Shown here piece by piece: positions 11,001-17,381 of a stretch of 26,294 nucleotides of DNA. Source of the DNA: a virus. The position numbers and the translations under genes were made by a program. The notes beneath the pieces are model-generated. The model was not told where the DNA came from and searched no databases. It saw nothing but the letters and a program-made list of their open reading frames with translations. Position 1 is the stretch's first letter. The number at the start of each line of letters is the position of its first letter. Location of the stretch: IMG/VR virus record IMGVR_UViG_3300008113_000659, positions 1-26,294 of that record. One strand, 5' to 3'.

Positions 11001-11486
11001 TGCATTTATAACTTTAATAAATTGATCATACCAATTTGGATTACTAGGGTCATTCCATTGTACTGTTTGGCCTGAAAGATTTTTACCATTGCTATCATAA
11101 ACAACTTGACTAGTGTTTACAGTTACAAACTTTAATAGTCCGCTAGCAGCAATATTTCTTTTAGCGTTATAACTTAGCAGTTGTGCTAATCTTAGTACAC
11201 TTTCTCTACGCTCTGCTAATTCTAAAAAGTTATCTCTAGCATTAAGATCTATACGGAAGGCTAAGCTTTGACCTAAAAATGCAATAAGGTCGATAAGAGC
11301 TAGGTACTCACTTGATTCGATATAATCATTAAAATCTTCTGGATAGTTTTCACGAATATAACTAACCATAACTCTGCGTAGATTTTCAAAATCGTAACTT
11401 TGAAAATCTGCATTTCGGAAACTTTGATAGATACGTTTCCAGTCTTCTGCTACCAGCAGTCTATTTTGTCTATCAGTTGTTGACAT
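8013..11486 (-). CDS. gp6: Baseplate wedge subunit gp6
   Basis: 1157 residues from the ATG at 11486 (MSTTDRQNRLL). An upstream in-frame TTG at 11498 is less likely, because GGGAAG lies just before the ATG as a ribosome binding site. The conserved N-terminal block (EDWKRIYQSF, then ENYPEDFNDYIESSEYLALI, then GQSLAFRIDLNARDNFLELA, residues about 15-95) is characteristic of gp6 in marine T4-like phages. gp6 dimers form the ring that joins baseplate wedges and drive the hexagon-to-star change on host contact. T4 gp6 is about 660 residues, so this protein is nearly twice as long; the extra length is mostly central beta-rich sequence. It lies between gp25 and the giant structural gene, matching the 25-6-7 order of wedge genes. 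It is preceded by two TAAATAC elements that may be its own late promoters. Confidence 0.93.
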   Translation of the reverse strand: MSTTDRQNRLLVAEDWKRIYQSFRNADFQSYDFENLRRVMVSYIRENYPEDFNDYIESSEYLALIDLIAFLGQSLAFRIDLNARDNFLELAERRESVLRLAQLLSYNAKRNIAASGLLKFVTVNTSQVVYDSNGKNLSGQTVQWNDPSNPNWYDQFIKVINAALPATRQFGNPDDKGIIYGIPTEQYRFQASNTDVPVYSFTKSVDGRNLQFEIVSSTFKDQEYIYEEPPAVGNRMAFIYRNDGKGNGSSNTGFFVHFKQGILSQGAFTIDQPSSNEIIDINAFNINNDDVWLYKLDSQNLESEYWAKISALEGNNTIYNSLKKNIRNIYTVISRTNDAVSLGFSDGVFGTLPRGNFRIYYRQSAGVTYTINPRDIRNVTIDIPYVSNLNQFETLSVTVSLTNSVANSSEPESNDSIKANAPATYYTQNRMITGEDYNISPLNVNQQVIKIKSVNRTASGISRYFDLVDPTGKYSKTNLFADDGVLFKEEYTDSFRFNYNTKTDIEAVIYNNVVEILKSKQLRDFYYSKFTRIATESLNVKWFARTSETNQSTGFIADNTPGAPLTPYKTGTYTSTVLRFMTPGALIQFEVPNPATEYFDLGNDNTIETVLSGQLKPYNSSTTLWCKVVSVYGDGTNNLTGILTDGSGPVVLNDIIPTGSIIKQIIPAFRATIDTNTVSTMVDLVFSNKPFGLRYDVESRAWKIVFEVNLDTANSFNLGKQGDISNQQLDSSWLILFTTDTEFYTVRSRLMRYIFESDKQLRFYFDASDKIYDTRSNVVVKDKIKILSINIEPDLTIPFTYDKEWEITEEFRGIDGYVDTKKIQLTFADSDDDSVVDNPNLFEETVAPTINPTNKYIVQELYQLSQNQEDYRWVDNSSEIVKIRTSQSVVSVNSEVDGQYFYFIDTNTVKRLNKTTGAFEVSLDYKVYQGRDSIKFQYIHNADYESRIDPGLTNIIDIFVLTKDYDESFRQWLNNSIEEEPMPPSTDFLYNMLSTELNKIKSVSDEIIYHPVRYKVLFGSTASIDLQSSFKVVKNPEVVISDNDIKAKVLSAINEFFALENWDFGDNFYFTELSTYVMNRLAPNLANFLIVPKQSDLTFGSLFEIKSEKDQIFINGATVDDIEIISAVTASRIKSNGAISYLITTNSQQSITSAGNN

Positions 11487-11505
11487 ACGACTTCCCAATT
11501 ATTCA

Positions 11506-11513
11506 GTATTTAG
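11506..11513 (-). promoter_or_regulatory. Probable T4-type late promoter for gp6 (CTAAATAC)
   Basis: On the minus strand GCTAAATA matches the T4 late consensus TATAAATA at 6 of 8 positions and is followed by CT. It lies about 20 bases before the gp6 ATG, close to the spacing of the similar element before gp48. It falls in a true gap between gp25 and gp6. Confidence 0.5.
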
Positions 11514-11530
11514 CGTATGTAATTAAGTGA

Positions 11531-11538
11531 GTATTTAA
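11531..11538 (-). promoter_or_regulatory. Second TAAATAC element upstream of gp6
   Basis: TTAAATAC on the minus strand, 25 bases upstream of the first element and just after the gp25 stop. Both are followed by T, giving TAAATACT twice in the short gap. It may be a tandem late promoter for gp6, or chance in AT-rich DNA. Confidence 0.35.
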
Positions 11539-11540
11539 TG

Positions 11541-11984
11541 TTAAGCTATTAATCCGTTAGCTTGATCAAATTTAAATTGAATGAATTCTTGTATGTTATA
11601 AGGAAAATAAACTAATGTACATTCTACTTGTATACCGGTTTCGTAAGCAGTGACTATAATCTGTTCTGCTCTAATTCTAGGATCATAGTTACAAATAGTT
11701 TCAACATTTTTTGCTATTAGTTCTTTTAATTCGTCAGTAAGCGGATCAAAAAGAACGTCCCAAATTATAGTTCCAAATTCTGGATTTTCTAACTTTTCCC
11801 CTAGTCGAATATGAAAATGATTTAATAAGTCTTGTTTAATAAGAAACAAGTCATAAAGAGCAAAACTTTCTGCAGATGGAGAAACTGTACTAAAACCTTT
11901 GTAAGTTTTAGATTTTGGGGCAACCTGAACTTGATTTTGCCCTTGTATGTTAATTTTATCGTAAAGACGACCTAGTGCAGACAT
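11541..11984 (-). CDS. gp25: Baseplate wedge subunit gp25
   Basis: 147 residues, close to the T4 gp25 length (132). The C-terminal two thirds carries the GPW/gp25 fold signature: ALYDLFLIKQDLLNHFHIRLGEKL (split here as residues about 42-65), then NPEFGTIIWDVLFDP and TDELKELIAKNVETI. gp25 sits at the core of the wedge near the sheath and links wedge and sheath polymerisation in contractile systems. The acidic ENPEFGT segment corresponds to the EPR-type region conserved in the family. The ATG lies only five bases after a TAAATA element, and a weak AGAAGG is 12 bases upstream. The gene is 8 bases from the end of gp5. Confidence 0.95.
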   Translation of the reverse strand: MSALGRLYDKINIQGQNQVQVAPKSKTYKGFSTVSPSAESFALYDLFLIKQDLLNHFHIRLGEKLENPEFGTIIWDVLFDPLTDELKELIAKNVETICNYDPRIRAEQIIVTAYETGIQVECTLVYFPYNIQEFIQFKFDQANGLIA

Positions 11985-11988
11985 AATA

Positions 11989-11996
11989 GTATTTAA
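11989..11996 (-). promoter_or_regulatory. Possible late promoter abutting the gp25 start (TTAAATAC)
   Basis: The TAAATA element on the minus strand ends 5 bases before the gp25 ATG and overlaps the gp5 stop codon. T4 late transcripts start about 6 bases beyond this element, which would place +1 on the A of ATG. Only 6 of 8 consensus positions match. Confidence 0.3.
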
Positions 11997-13951
11997 CCTT
12001 CTTTTCTAAAGGTATCTGTAGCGGTACTGTATTCACGCCAAGAACTAGCAGGTTCATTCATGTCACTAGTAAAGTCACTTTGTTCATTTAATTCTTCACC
12101 GTCCGTAGATTCATATCTACCATCTTTATCCCTATCAGTTTCTGCAGGTTTAAACTTTATAGGATCTAAATTTTCATGATGCGGATAAGGTTCTGGTGTA
12201 GGCATTCTACGCACAATAGATTCAGTACTAGTTAAATCTTGCCATTTGTCTTGTCCTGGCAAATCAACAATTGTATGAAGTTTTAATCTTTGAGGTAATC
12301 CAGCTTCTTCAGCAGCTGCCGCATCAGGTCCTCCGGAGGCAGCTGCTGCAATAGCAGCAACACTTGCATTGCTAGTACCACCTGTACTATCAGGGCTATA
12401 TAAAAGTTGAGGAGCATCAATAATGTTGCTGTTGCCAGATTTAACTTGTGTGTTAGTACTAGCAGTAAATTTATTATCACCTGTAGTATTAATATCTAGA
12501 CCGCCGCCAGTTGTAAGTTTTCTGTGTCCAGTAACTGTGTGATCAAATGTACCGTTGTGCGTTATTCTGATGTTACCATTTACAATAACATCAGTGTTAC
12601 CGCCTGTGGTTGTTTTAACTGTGCCGCTCTGTGTGACAAAGTTTTCAATTACACTATTATAAACAGTATGCCGGAAGTCTTTTTCATATAACTTATCTAC
12701 TTGTTGTTTAACATGATGTTTGTAATTTTGATCGTATAGTTTATCTACATCTTGTTTAACGTGTTGTTTGTAATTTTGTTCAAATGTTTCGTCTACATCT
12801 TTTTTAATTTGAATTTTTTGATTACCGTCAACAATTAAAATTTGATCTCCAATAACATGGGTATGTTTTTCACCTTTAACTTTTGTGTTAAAGTTACGGC
12901 CTGCTTCCATATTAATGTCACGATCTGCATAAAAATTAAAATCTTGTTTAGTTCTAAAACTAATGCTGTCTTCTGCAAAGATATCAATTTTACCATCGCT
13001 GGTTATTTCTATCCATGCAGTGCCTCGACTGTTACCAATGTAAATTAAATCTTCACTATTGTGTAGTAGAATTTGGTGTCCTGTCCTTGTACGCAATCGT
13101 ATAAGTTCATTATGTGGTCTATCTCTTAGTGCAGTCTCACCTGCTTCAACAGATACATATTTTGGCGGACCATCTGTAGGTAAAGTTTTGCGCTCCCACT
13201 TGTCATCACCATCATCCATAACAAAACTTGAACCACCTAGTCGACTTATAAATGCTGCTGCCACTTTATGTTCGTGTTTACCAACTTTACCCTGCTTACC
13301 TGTTTTGTCAGTAGGTCCCGGAGTTGAAATGCCAAACACCATACTAGGTACTTCACGTCGACCGCTAGAAGTAGTGATACCTCTTATATCATCTTTTAAC
13401 AGTCCTTGATCTTCAAGTGCTTTGGCAAACGGATGTTCTGGTTTTAATTTTTTAGTAGTATCGCTTTGTACTTCAGGATGGATTATTTTGTTGTATTCTG
13501 TTGTAGGAACTCTTGATTTTTCTTTATCGGTTTGTCTACTATCATCAACTACATATTCAGTAGCTGCAAAACCAGGAATACTAAAATCCATATCCTCGTC
13601 TTGAACACAACCAAACCAATACCCTTTACGTGTGTCGCCGTTGATAAAGATACACGCTACAATTGTACCAATGTCAGGAGGCACAAACCACATACCATAA
13701 GCCTTTTGTGTTTCATTATGTGTATCAGGGCTCTCTCCTACAAACTCTAGACTAGTAGTTCCGTAAAAAGGATTAAGATGTTTAACTACTCGTAATTGAC
13801 CTTCTCTATCTTCATCGTTACCAGATTCATGTAATAGCTGTACTTCCAATGATCCCATATATGAAGGATCAAGGTGGCTGACAACTTTAGCTAAAAATGG
13901 TCCTGGATTTGGTGTTGAATAATTCGCACCTTTTCTTTCTTCTTGTGGCAT
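11993..13951 (-). CDS. gp5: Baseplate hub/central spike gp5 (no visible lysozyme domain)
   Basis: 652 residues. The N-terminal OB-fold (residues about 15-125; PNPGPFLAKVVSHLDPSYMG, MWFVPPDIGTIV, GYWFGCVQDEDMDF) and the VgrG-like entry to a C-terminal beta-helix (RTRTGHQILLHNSE near 287, then WIEITSDGKIDIFAEDSISF near 313) identify the trimeric membrane-puncturing spike. T4 gp5 has a lysozyme domain between these parts. Here residues about 126-280 show no lysozyme-like sequence and carry only charged linker, so this spike probably lacks muralytic activity. Three 16-residue repeats lie at 385-432. Residues about 515-652 are an Ala/Gly stretch and an acidic tail absent from T4 gp5. The ATG at 13951 follows an AAAGG site and lies 8 bases after the upstream gene. 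Confidence 0.92.
   Translation of the reverse strand: MPQEERKGANYSTPNPGPFLAKVVSHLDPSYMGSLEVQLLHESGNDEDREGQLRVVKHLNPFYGTTSLEFVGESPDTHNETQKAYGMWFVPPDIGTIVACIFINGDTRKGYWFGCVQDEDMDFSIPGFAATEYVVDDSRQTDKEKSRVPTTEYNKIIHPEVQSDTTKKLKPEHPFAKALEDQGLLKDDIRGITTSSGRREVPSMVFGISTPGPTDKTGKQGKVGKHEHKVAAAFISRLGGSSFVMDDGDDKWERKTLPTDGPPKYVSVEAGETALRDRPHNELIRLRTRTGHQILLHNSEDLIYIGNSRGTAWIEITSDGKIDIFAEDSISFRTKQDFNFYADRDINMEAGRNFNTKVKGEKHTHVIGDQILIVDGNQKIQIKKDVDETFEQNYKQHVKQDVDKLYDQNYKHHVKQQVDKLYEKDFRHTVYNSVIENFVTQSGTVKTTTGGNTDVIVNGNIRITHNGTFDHTVTGHRKLTTGGGLDINTTGDNKFTASTNTQVKSGNSNIIDAPQLLYSPDSTGGTSNASVAAIAAAASGGPDAAAAEEAGLPQRLKLHTIVDLPGQDKWQDLTSTESIVRRMPTPEPYPHHENLDPIKFKPAETDRDKDGRYESTDGEELNEQSDFTSDMNEPASSWREYSTATDTFRKEG
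12656..12799 (-). repeat. Three tandem 16-residue (48-base) repeats in gp5
   Basis: Residues 385-400, 401-416 and 417-432 of gp5 repeat the pattern (D/Q)VDxx(F/Y)(E/D)xx(Y/F)(K/R)xxVxx. The copies read DVDETFEQNYKQHVKQ, DVDKLYDQNYKHHVKQ and QVDKLYEKDFRHTVYN. The DNA is repeated too, with a shared TTTGTAATTTTG segment. The repeats interrupt the beta-helix, and the number of copies could vary between related phages. Confidence 0.85.
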
Positions 13952-13959
13952 AACAACCT

Positions 13960-16194
13960 TTATGGAACGTAAATTTCTTGACTATCTGGCATAGGTTCTT
14001 TTTCTGGAAACTGGCCGCCACCGGCGTCGACAATACCCAACTTTTTAATCAATTGTAATTTTTGTGTAAATTTTCCTCTTACAAAACTACTATCAACTGA
14101 TTGTATTTTGTAATATCCGCTAAATTCTCTAACAGGTTTACCTTCTCCGCCAAAATCATAAAGACCCGAATCAGTGTTAAGATCTTCAGGCATTCTAAAA
14201 GTTAACTTTAAATATTGTTCTCCTTCATGCCACGGCATACAACTACCATCAGTAACGTAAAAATTACCCATACCGCTGTCACCTAATAAGAAGGGATCTC
14301 CTAAAATAGTTAATTCAAGATTTAACATATCATACGACTTAGTGATTATGTCATGGAACTGTCTTGCTGCAACAGTTGCAGCATCATCAAATGAGGCTCC
14401 ACCAAAAAGTCCTGTCATTGACTGGTTAGCATCTCTCCTAACAACTTCTGGTCCTGTTTGACCGCTCGGTTCTGAATCAGGAGGTTTATTTCCCGATCTA
14501 ACTGGTGCTGCATTACTAGATCTGTTAGCTAGATTTTTATCATCGGAGTTTGCGCCGCCGTCGGCATTGTGTGCTCTATAAAATGCTAGTTTGTAATCAA
14601 TATTCCAATCTAAAATATCGTGATTTTTTCCTGTGTACAACCAATATAAATCTCGTACTGGAGGAGGATCAGCAGTTTTAGTATTAGGAGGGAAAAATTT
14701 AGCAGCATCAACTTTATAAGGTACAACTCTAAATATTACCTTTTTAGCCTTTTCACCTGTTTTAGTATCTTCACTAGATATGTTATGATATCTAGTTTCA
14801 ACACGCCACCAGTTTACCCAAGTACCTGGATTTTCTAAAGCTTTTCTAGCGTAATCGCTAGATAGTAATACTTGATTAATAACATCTTGTACTGTAGCAC
14901 CTTTGGCAAATTTGTAATCTCCATTCTTTACATTAATAGACAAATTTCCTCGTTTAAAAACACCGTTTTCATAAGTTGCACCGTCTTTAGCAAATGGCGT
15001 ATCAGCTCTGTTATATTGATTTAATCCTAGATCAGCTTCTCCAATTTCGTTTCCATCACTATCGCTGTCTCCTGGAGGAGGAGGGAAACAGATTTCTATT
15101 TCGTGTGCATTTGTTACTGTTTGCTTTCTAGTTTTATCGTCTTTAAGTTTATCGTTTAAAACTTTTTTCATACTTTTTTCAGCAAACTTTAGTAAATCTT
15201 TTACTTTGAACGGACCGTCTTTATCACACTGAATAGTAAGATCAGTTTTTAATTCGTTGAATGTTCTAGACATGCCTCCTTCGTTCCAAGGATAAGCATT
15301 TACTTCATATTCAGTACCACGTTTTGTCACTTTCATTTGCATATCGAGAATTTTCATATGAATGAATTTATCGGTGTTTGGTACTGTGATAAACGCTGCT
15401 TCGTGACTAGCATGTCCTAAAAATCTTATAGCTAGTTGGTATGGTGCCGTAGCATAGTTTTTATGTCCGGCCGCTTCTGCCTGTAGTTGAACTGCTTCCC
15501 AAAATTTACCCATACTGTGGGGTTCAATAACTGTAAAAGATATACTCATTGCATTTGAATTGCCAGTTGTTTGATCCATTCCAACTACGCCAGAAACTCT
15601 AACGTTATCTATATAGGTTACATACGGAGCGCCATCGCCGTTTGGCATATTGATAATAGTTCGGCCGACATTCATTCCTCGGGCGCCACCATTAGCTTCA
15701 CCGTCACTTAAACAAGACAATCTGAACATATAAGTGTAAGAAGCAAATGCATGTAGAGGATTAGATCCAGCCCCACCACCGCCTCCGCCACCGCCCCCAC
15801 CTCCATCGCTAGAGGATGTTGCACCGTTTCCACTACCCGTTAACATTCCAGCAATCGATTTAACTGATTGTGCAATTTGTCCTAATGCTGCAACTGCACC
15901 GGCTGCTGCTGTTGCAGTAACAGCAATATTAGAAGCGGCAGCAGTTAATCGACTATTGCCTGTGATAACACCTACTGCTGCAATAGCTCCTGCTGCTGAG
16001 CCAACACCAGCAGCTACTCCTGGAAGAGCACTAATTATTCCTGTTCCAACATTTGTAACTCCGCTAACTGCGGCATTTCTAACAGCGGAAGCAGATCTTC
16101 CAATGCCTGTTGTTGCTTGAGTGATAGAAGTTGTTACTCCCTGTACCGCTGAAGCTGTTTGCTGAATTTGTGTATTAAATGTTGCAAATGGCAT
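13960..16194 (-). CDS. Virion structural protein, probable baseplate hub (gp27-like position)
   Basis: 744 residues, between gp53 and gp5. Residues 1-130 are Ala/Gly/Val/Ser/Thr-rich and weakly hydrophobic, followed by a run of 11 glycines (131-141). The remainder looks like a folded structural protein: SYTYMFRLSCL near 152, a segment with MSISFTVIEPHSMGKFWEAV, YPWNEGGMSRTF, a hinge of FPPPPGDSDSDG, a second region from about 400, and a C-terminal strand set ending in FTQKLQLIKKLG. A gene next to gp5 in a hub operon suggests the adaptor between tail tube and spike, the role of T4 gp27, but I recognise no gp27 motif and this is inference. ATG at 16194, one base after the gp53 stop, with an AGGAT-type site. 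Confidence 0.75.
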   Translation of the reverse strand: MPFATFNTQIQQTASAVQGVTTSITQATTGIGRSASAVRNAAVSGVTNVGTGIISALPGVAAGVGSAAGAIAAVGVITGNSRLTAAASNIAVTATAAAGAVAALGQIAQSVKSIAGMLTGSGNGATSSSDGGGGGGGGGGGAGSNPLHAFASYTYMFRLSCLSDGEANGGARGMNVGRTIINMPNGDGAPYVTYIDNVRVSGVVGMDQTTGNSNAMSISFTVIEPHSMGKFWEAVQLQAEAAGHKNYATAPYQLAIRFLGHASHEAAFITVPNTDKFIHMKILDMQMKVTKRGTEYEVNAYPWNEGGMSRTFNELKTDLTIQCDKDGPFKVKDLLKFAEKSMKKVLNDKLKDDKTRKQTVTNAHEIEICFPPPPGDSDSDGNEIGEADLGLNQYNRADTPFAKDGATYENGVFKRGNLSINVKNGDYKFAKGATVQDVINQVLLSSDYARKALENPGTWVNWWRVETRYHNISSEDTKTGEKAKKVIFRVVPYKVDAAKFFPPNTKTADPPPVRDLYWLYTGKNHDILDWNIDYKLAFYRAHNADGGANSDDKNLANRSSNAAPVRSGNKPPDSEPSGQTGPEVVRRDANQSMTGLFGGASFDDAATVAARQFHDIITKSYDMLNLELTILGDPFLLGDSGMGNFYVTDGSCMPWHEGEQYLKLTFRMPEDLNTDSGLYDFGGEGKPVREFSGYYKIQSVDSSFVRGKFTQKLQLIKKLGIVDAGGGQFPEKEPMPDSQEIYVP

Positions 16195-16195
16195 A

Positions 16196-16507
16196 TTATA
16201 ATCCTAACGCTTCGACTAGTTGTTCGCCTTTTGGTATATAAATTTGCAGGCCTGGAACAAAATCGTATATAGGATCTTGAATTCTATCTAAATTTCTTTG
16301 CATGAATACCCACCATAATTTTGGTGTTTTATATAAATCATAGGCTAACAAATCAGGCCGATGTGTATATTGACTTTCTACTGTATAAAGAAAATCGTCA
16401 CCGTCTGCTGGTATAGGACGAATTTCTAAAAATCCTAAATATCCCTGAGTCTTGGAAGTAGTCTTCCACGGACTAGTTGATTTATAAGTTGCATTATATG
16501 AAGACAT
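16196..16507 (-). CDS. gp53: Baseplate wedge subunit gp53
   Basis: 103 residues from the ATG at 16507, which overlaps the gp48 stop by one base (TAATG) and has GGAAG upstream; a GTG four codons earlier is less likely. Key features are GYLGFLEIRPIPADGDDFLY, a stretch with RPDLLAYDLYKTPKLWWVFM, and a C-terminal FVPGLQIYIPKG that resembles a LysM-like ending. The central motif (leave the platform, choose a tail length, W-W-V-F) matches the gp53 family. In T4, gp53 clamps neighbouring wedges together. T4 gp53 is about 196 residues, so this is the short form seen in marine relatives. Confidence 0.85.
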   Translation of the reverse strand: MSSYNATYKSTSPWKTTSKTQGYLGFLEIRPIPADGDDFLYTVESQYTHRPDLLAYDLYKTPKLWWVFMQRNLDRIQDPIYDFVPGLQIYIPKGEQLVEALGL

Positions 16508-17319
16508 TATACCCACTTCCCGTTATGTATTGACGAAAGGCTAAATCCTTTAACTTCTTCTCTGCTATAAACTGGTTGAAGTTGAATGCTAAAATTGCTT
16601 TTAATAGGTACATGATCGGTTCCGGCAGCAATGTAATCTACACTGCTTGGTAAATCAACACTGAAAGTTTTAATAATTACCGGAATAGCATTAAACACGT
16701 GATCGCCATAAGCATCAAACTTACAAATAAATGGAGGATTTCCGTCTGGAAACATTTTTACACTTTTGCGTAAAAAATTAACTGCTTTAACCCATGCCAT
16801 ACCCTGTACAGCATCTTCGTTAAACCACGGTGCAGTAATTGATATTGTTTCTGCTTTAGAATTCTGGTAGGCAAAAAAACTATAGTTTTGATGTGTTATA
16901 GGAACTTCTTCGTAGTTGGCACCACCATTTATAGCAATCGTTGGCGTGTAAGGAAAAATTAATTTCTCGCCGCCAAAGCCGGTAATACGAGCACGCCAAT
17001 CTCCTCCACCACCGCCGCCGCCGCCTAAAGCACCAAATGCTCCAGCAATTCTACCCACAGCGCCAGTAGCCTGAGCTCCGCTAAATAATGCGGCTCCAGC
17101 TGCTACTCTAGCAATAGGGTTGCCTCCAGGGGGCAAATTAATGCTCCTTAATGCAGAGATTGATGCTGCTGCCGATGTCACATTATTGATAGCGCCAGAC
17201 ATTCTAGCCGCTGTTCCTGCTACTGACCCAACTACACCAACTGCTTGACTAGCAATAGAGCCAACCGATGAAGCTACATTACCTATCGATCCAGCAAATG
17301 AATCAAAATTTGGCATCAT
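16507..17319 (-). CDS. gp48: Baseplate tail-tube cap/initiator, gp48-like
   Basis: 270 residues, or 269 if the second of two adjacent ATGs is used; an AAGGA site is better spaced for the second. Residues 1-97 are Ala/Gly/Ser/Val-rich with low complexity, then comes a run of eight glycines (99-106). The folded part follows: KLIFPYTPTIAINGGANYEE, HQNYSFFAYQNSKAE, ITAPWFNEDAVQGMAWV, FKCKFDAYGDH-like text (here FICKFDAYGDHVF), and a C-terminal FSIQLQPVYSREEVKGFSL. This tube-like fold and the position before gp53 fit gp48, which caps the baseplate and starts tube growth. gp54 is the alternative. First gene of the leftward late operon. Confidence 0.75.
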   Translation of the reverse strand: MMPNFDSFAGSIGNVASSVGSIASQAVGVVGSVAGTAARMSGAINNVTSAAASISALRSINLPPGGNPIARVAAGAALFSGAQATGAVGRIAGAFGALGGGGGGGGDWRARITGFGGEKLIFPYTPTIAINGGANYEEVPITHQNYSFFAYQNSKAETISITAPWFNEDAVQGMAWVKAVNFLRKSVKMFPDGNPPFICKFDAYGDHVFNAIPVIIKTFSVDLPSSVDYIAAGTDHVPIKSNFSIQLQPVYSREEVKGFSLSSIHNGKWV

Positions 17320-17338
17320 TAATTCCTTTTTGTCATAT

Positions 17339-17346
17339 TATTTAGT
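17339..17346 (-). promoter_or_regulatory. Probable late promoter of the baseplate operon (ACTAAATA)
   Basis: On the minus strand ACTAAATA matches the T4 late consensus TATAAATA at 6 of 8 positions, with the TAAATA core intact. It ends 19 bases before the first gp48 ATG, leaving a short leader that holds the AAGGA site. It directly abuts the -35 box of the divergent gp55 promoter. Confidence 0.6.
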
Positions 17347-17374
17347 TGACAAAATTAACTGCATAGTTTATAAT
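17346..17374 (+). promoter_or_regulatory. Consensus sigma70 promoter of gp55
   Basis: TTGACA at 17346-17351 and TATAAT at 17369-17374, both perfect matches, separated by the optimal 17 bases. The gp55 ATG begins 8 bases after the -10 box, so transcription should start at or within two bases of the start codon. An in-frame stop (TAG at 17364-17366) excludes any upstream ATG, GTG or TTG start. The host polymerase with its own sigma factor should recognise this promoter before any phage factor is made. Confidence 0.88.
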
Positions 17375-17381
17375 ACAAAGT

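Noticed and set aside
12656-12799. Possible CRISPR-like spaced repeats
   Set aside because: The 48-base units are contiguous, in frame and translated as protein repeats; there are no unique spacers.
13059-13409. 116-codon plus-strand frame opposite gp5
   Set aside because: It is antisense to the conserved spike domain and its Ser/Pro/Leu-rich content reflects the complementary strand.
15770-15810. GC-rich tract suggestive of a regulatory or origin element
   Set aside because: It encodes the run of glycines in the hub candidate and is in frame, so coding explains it.
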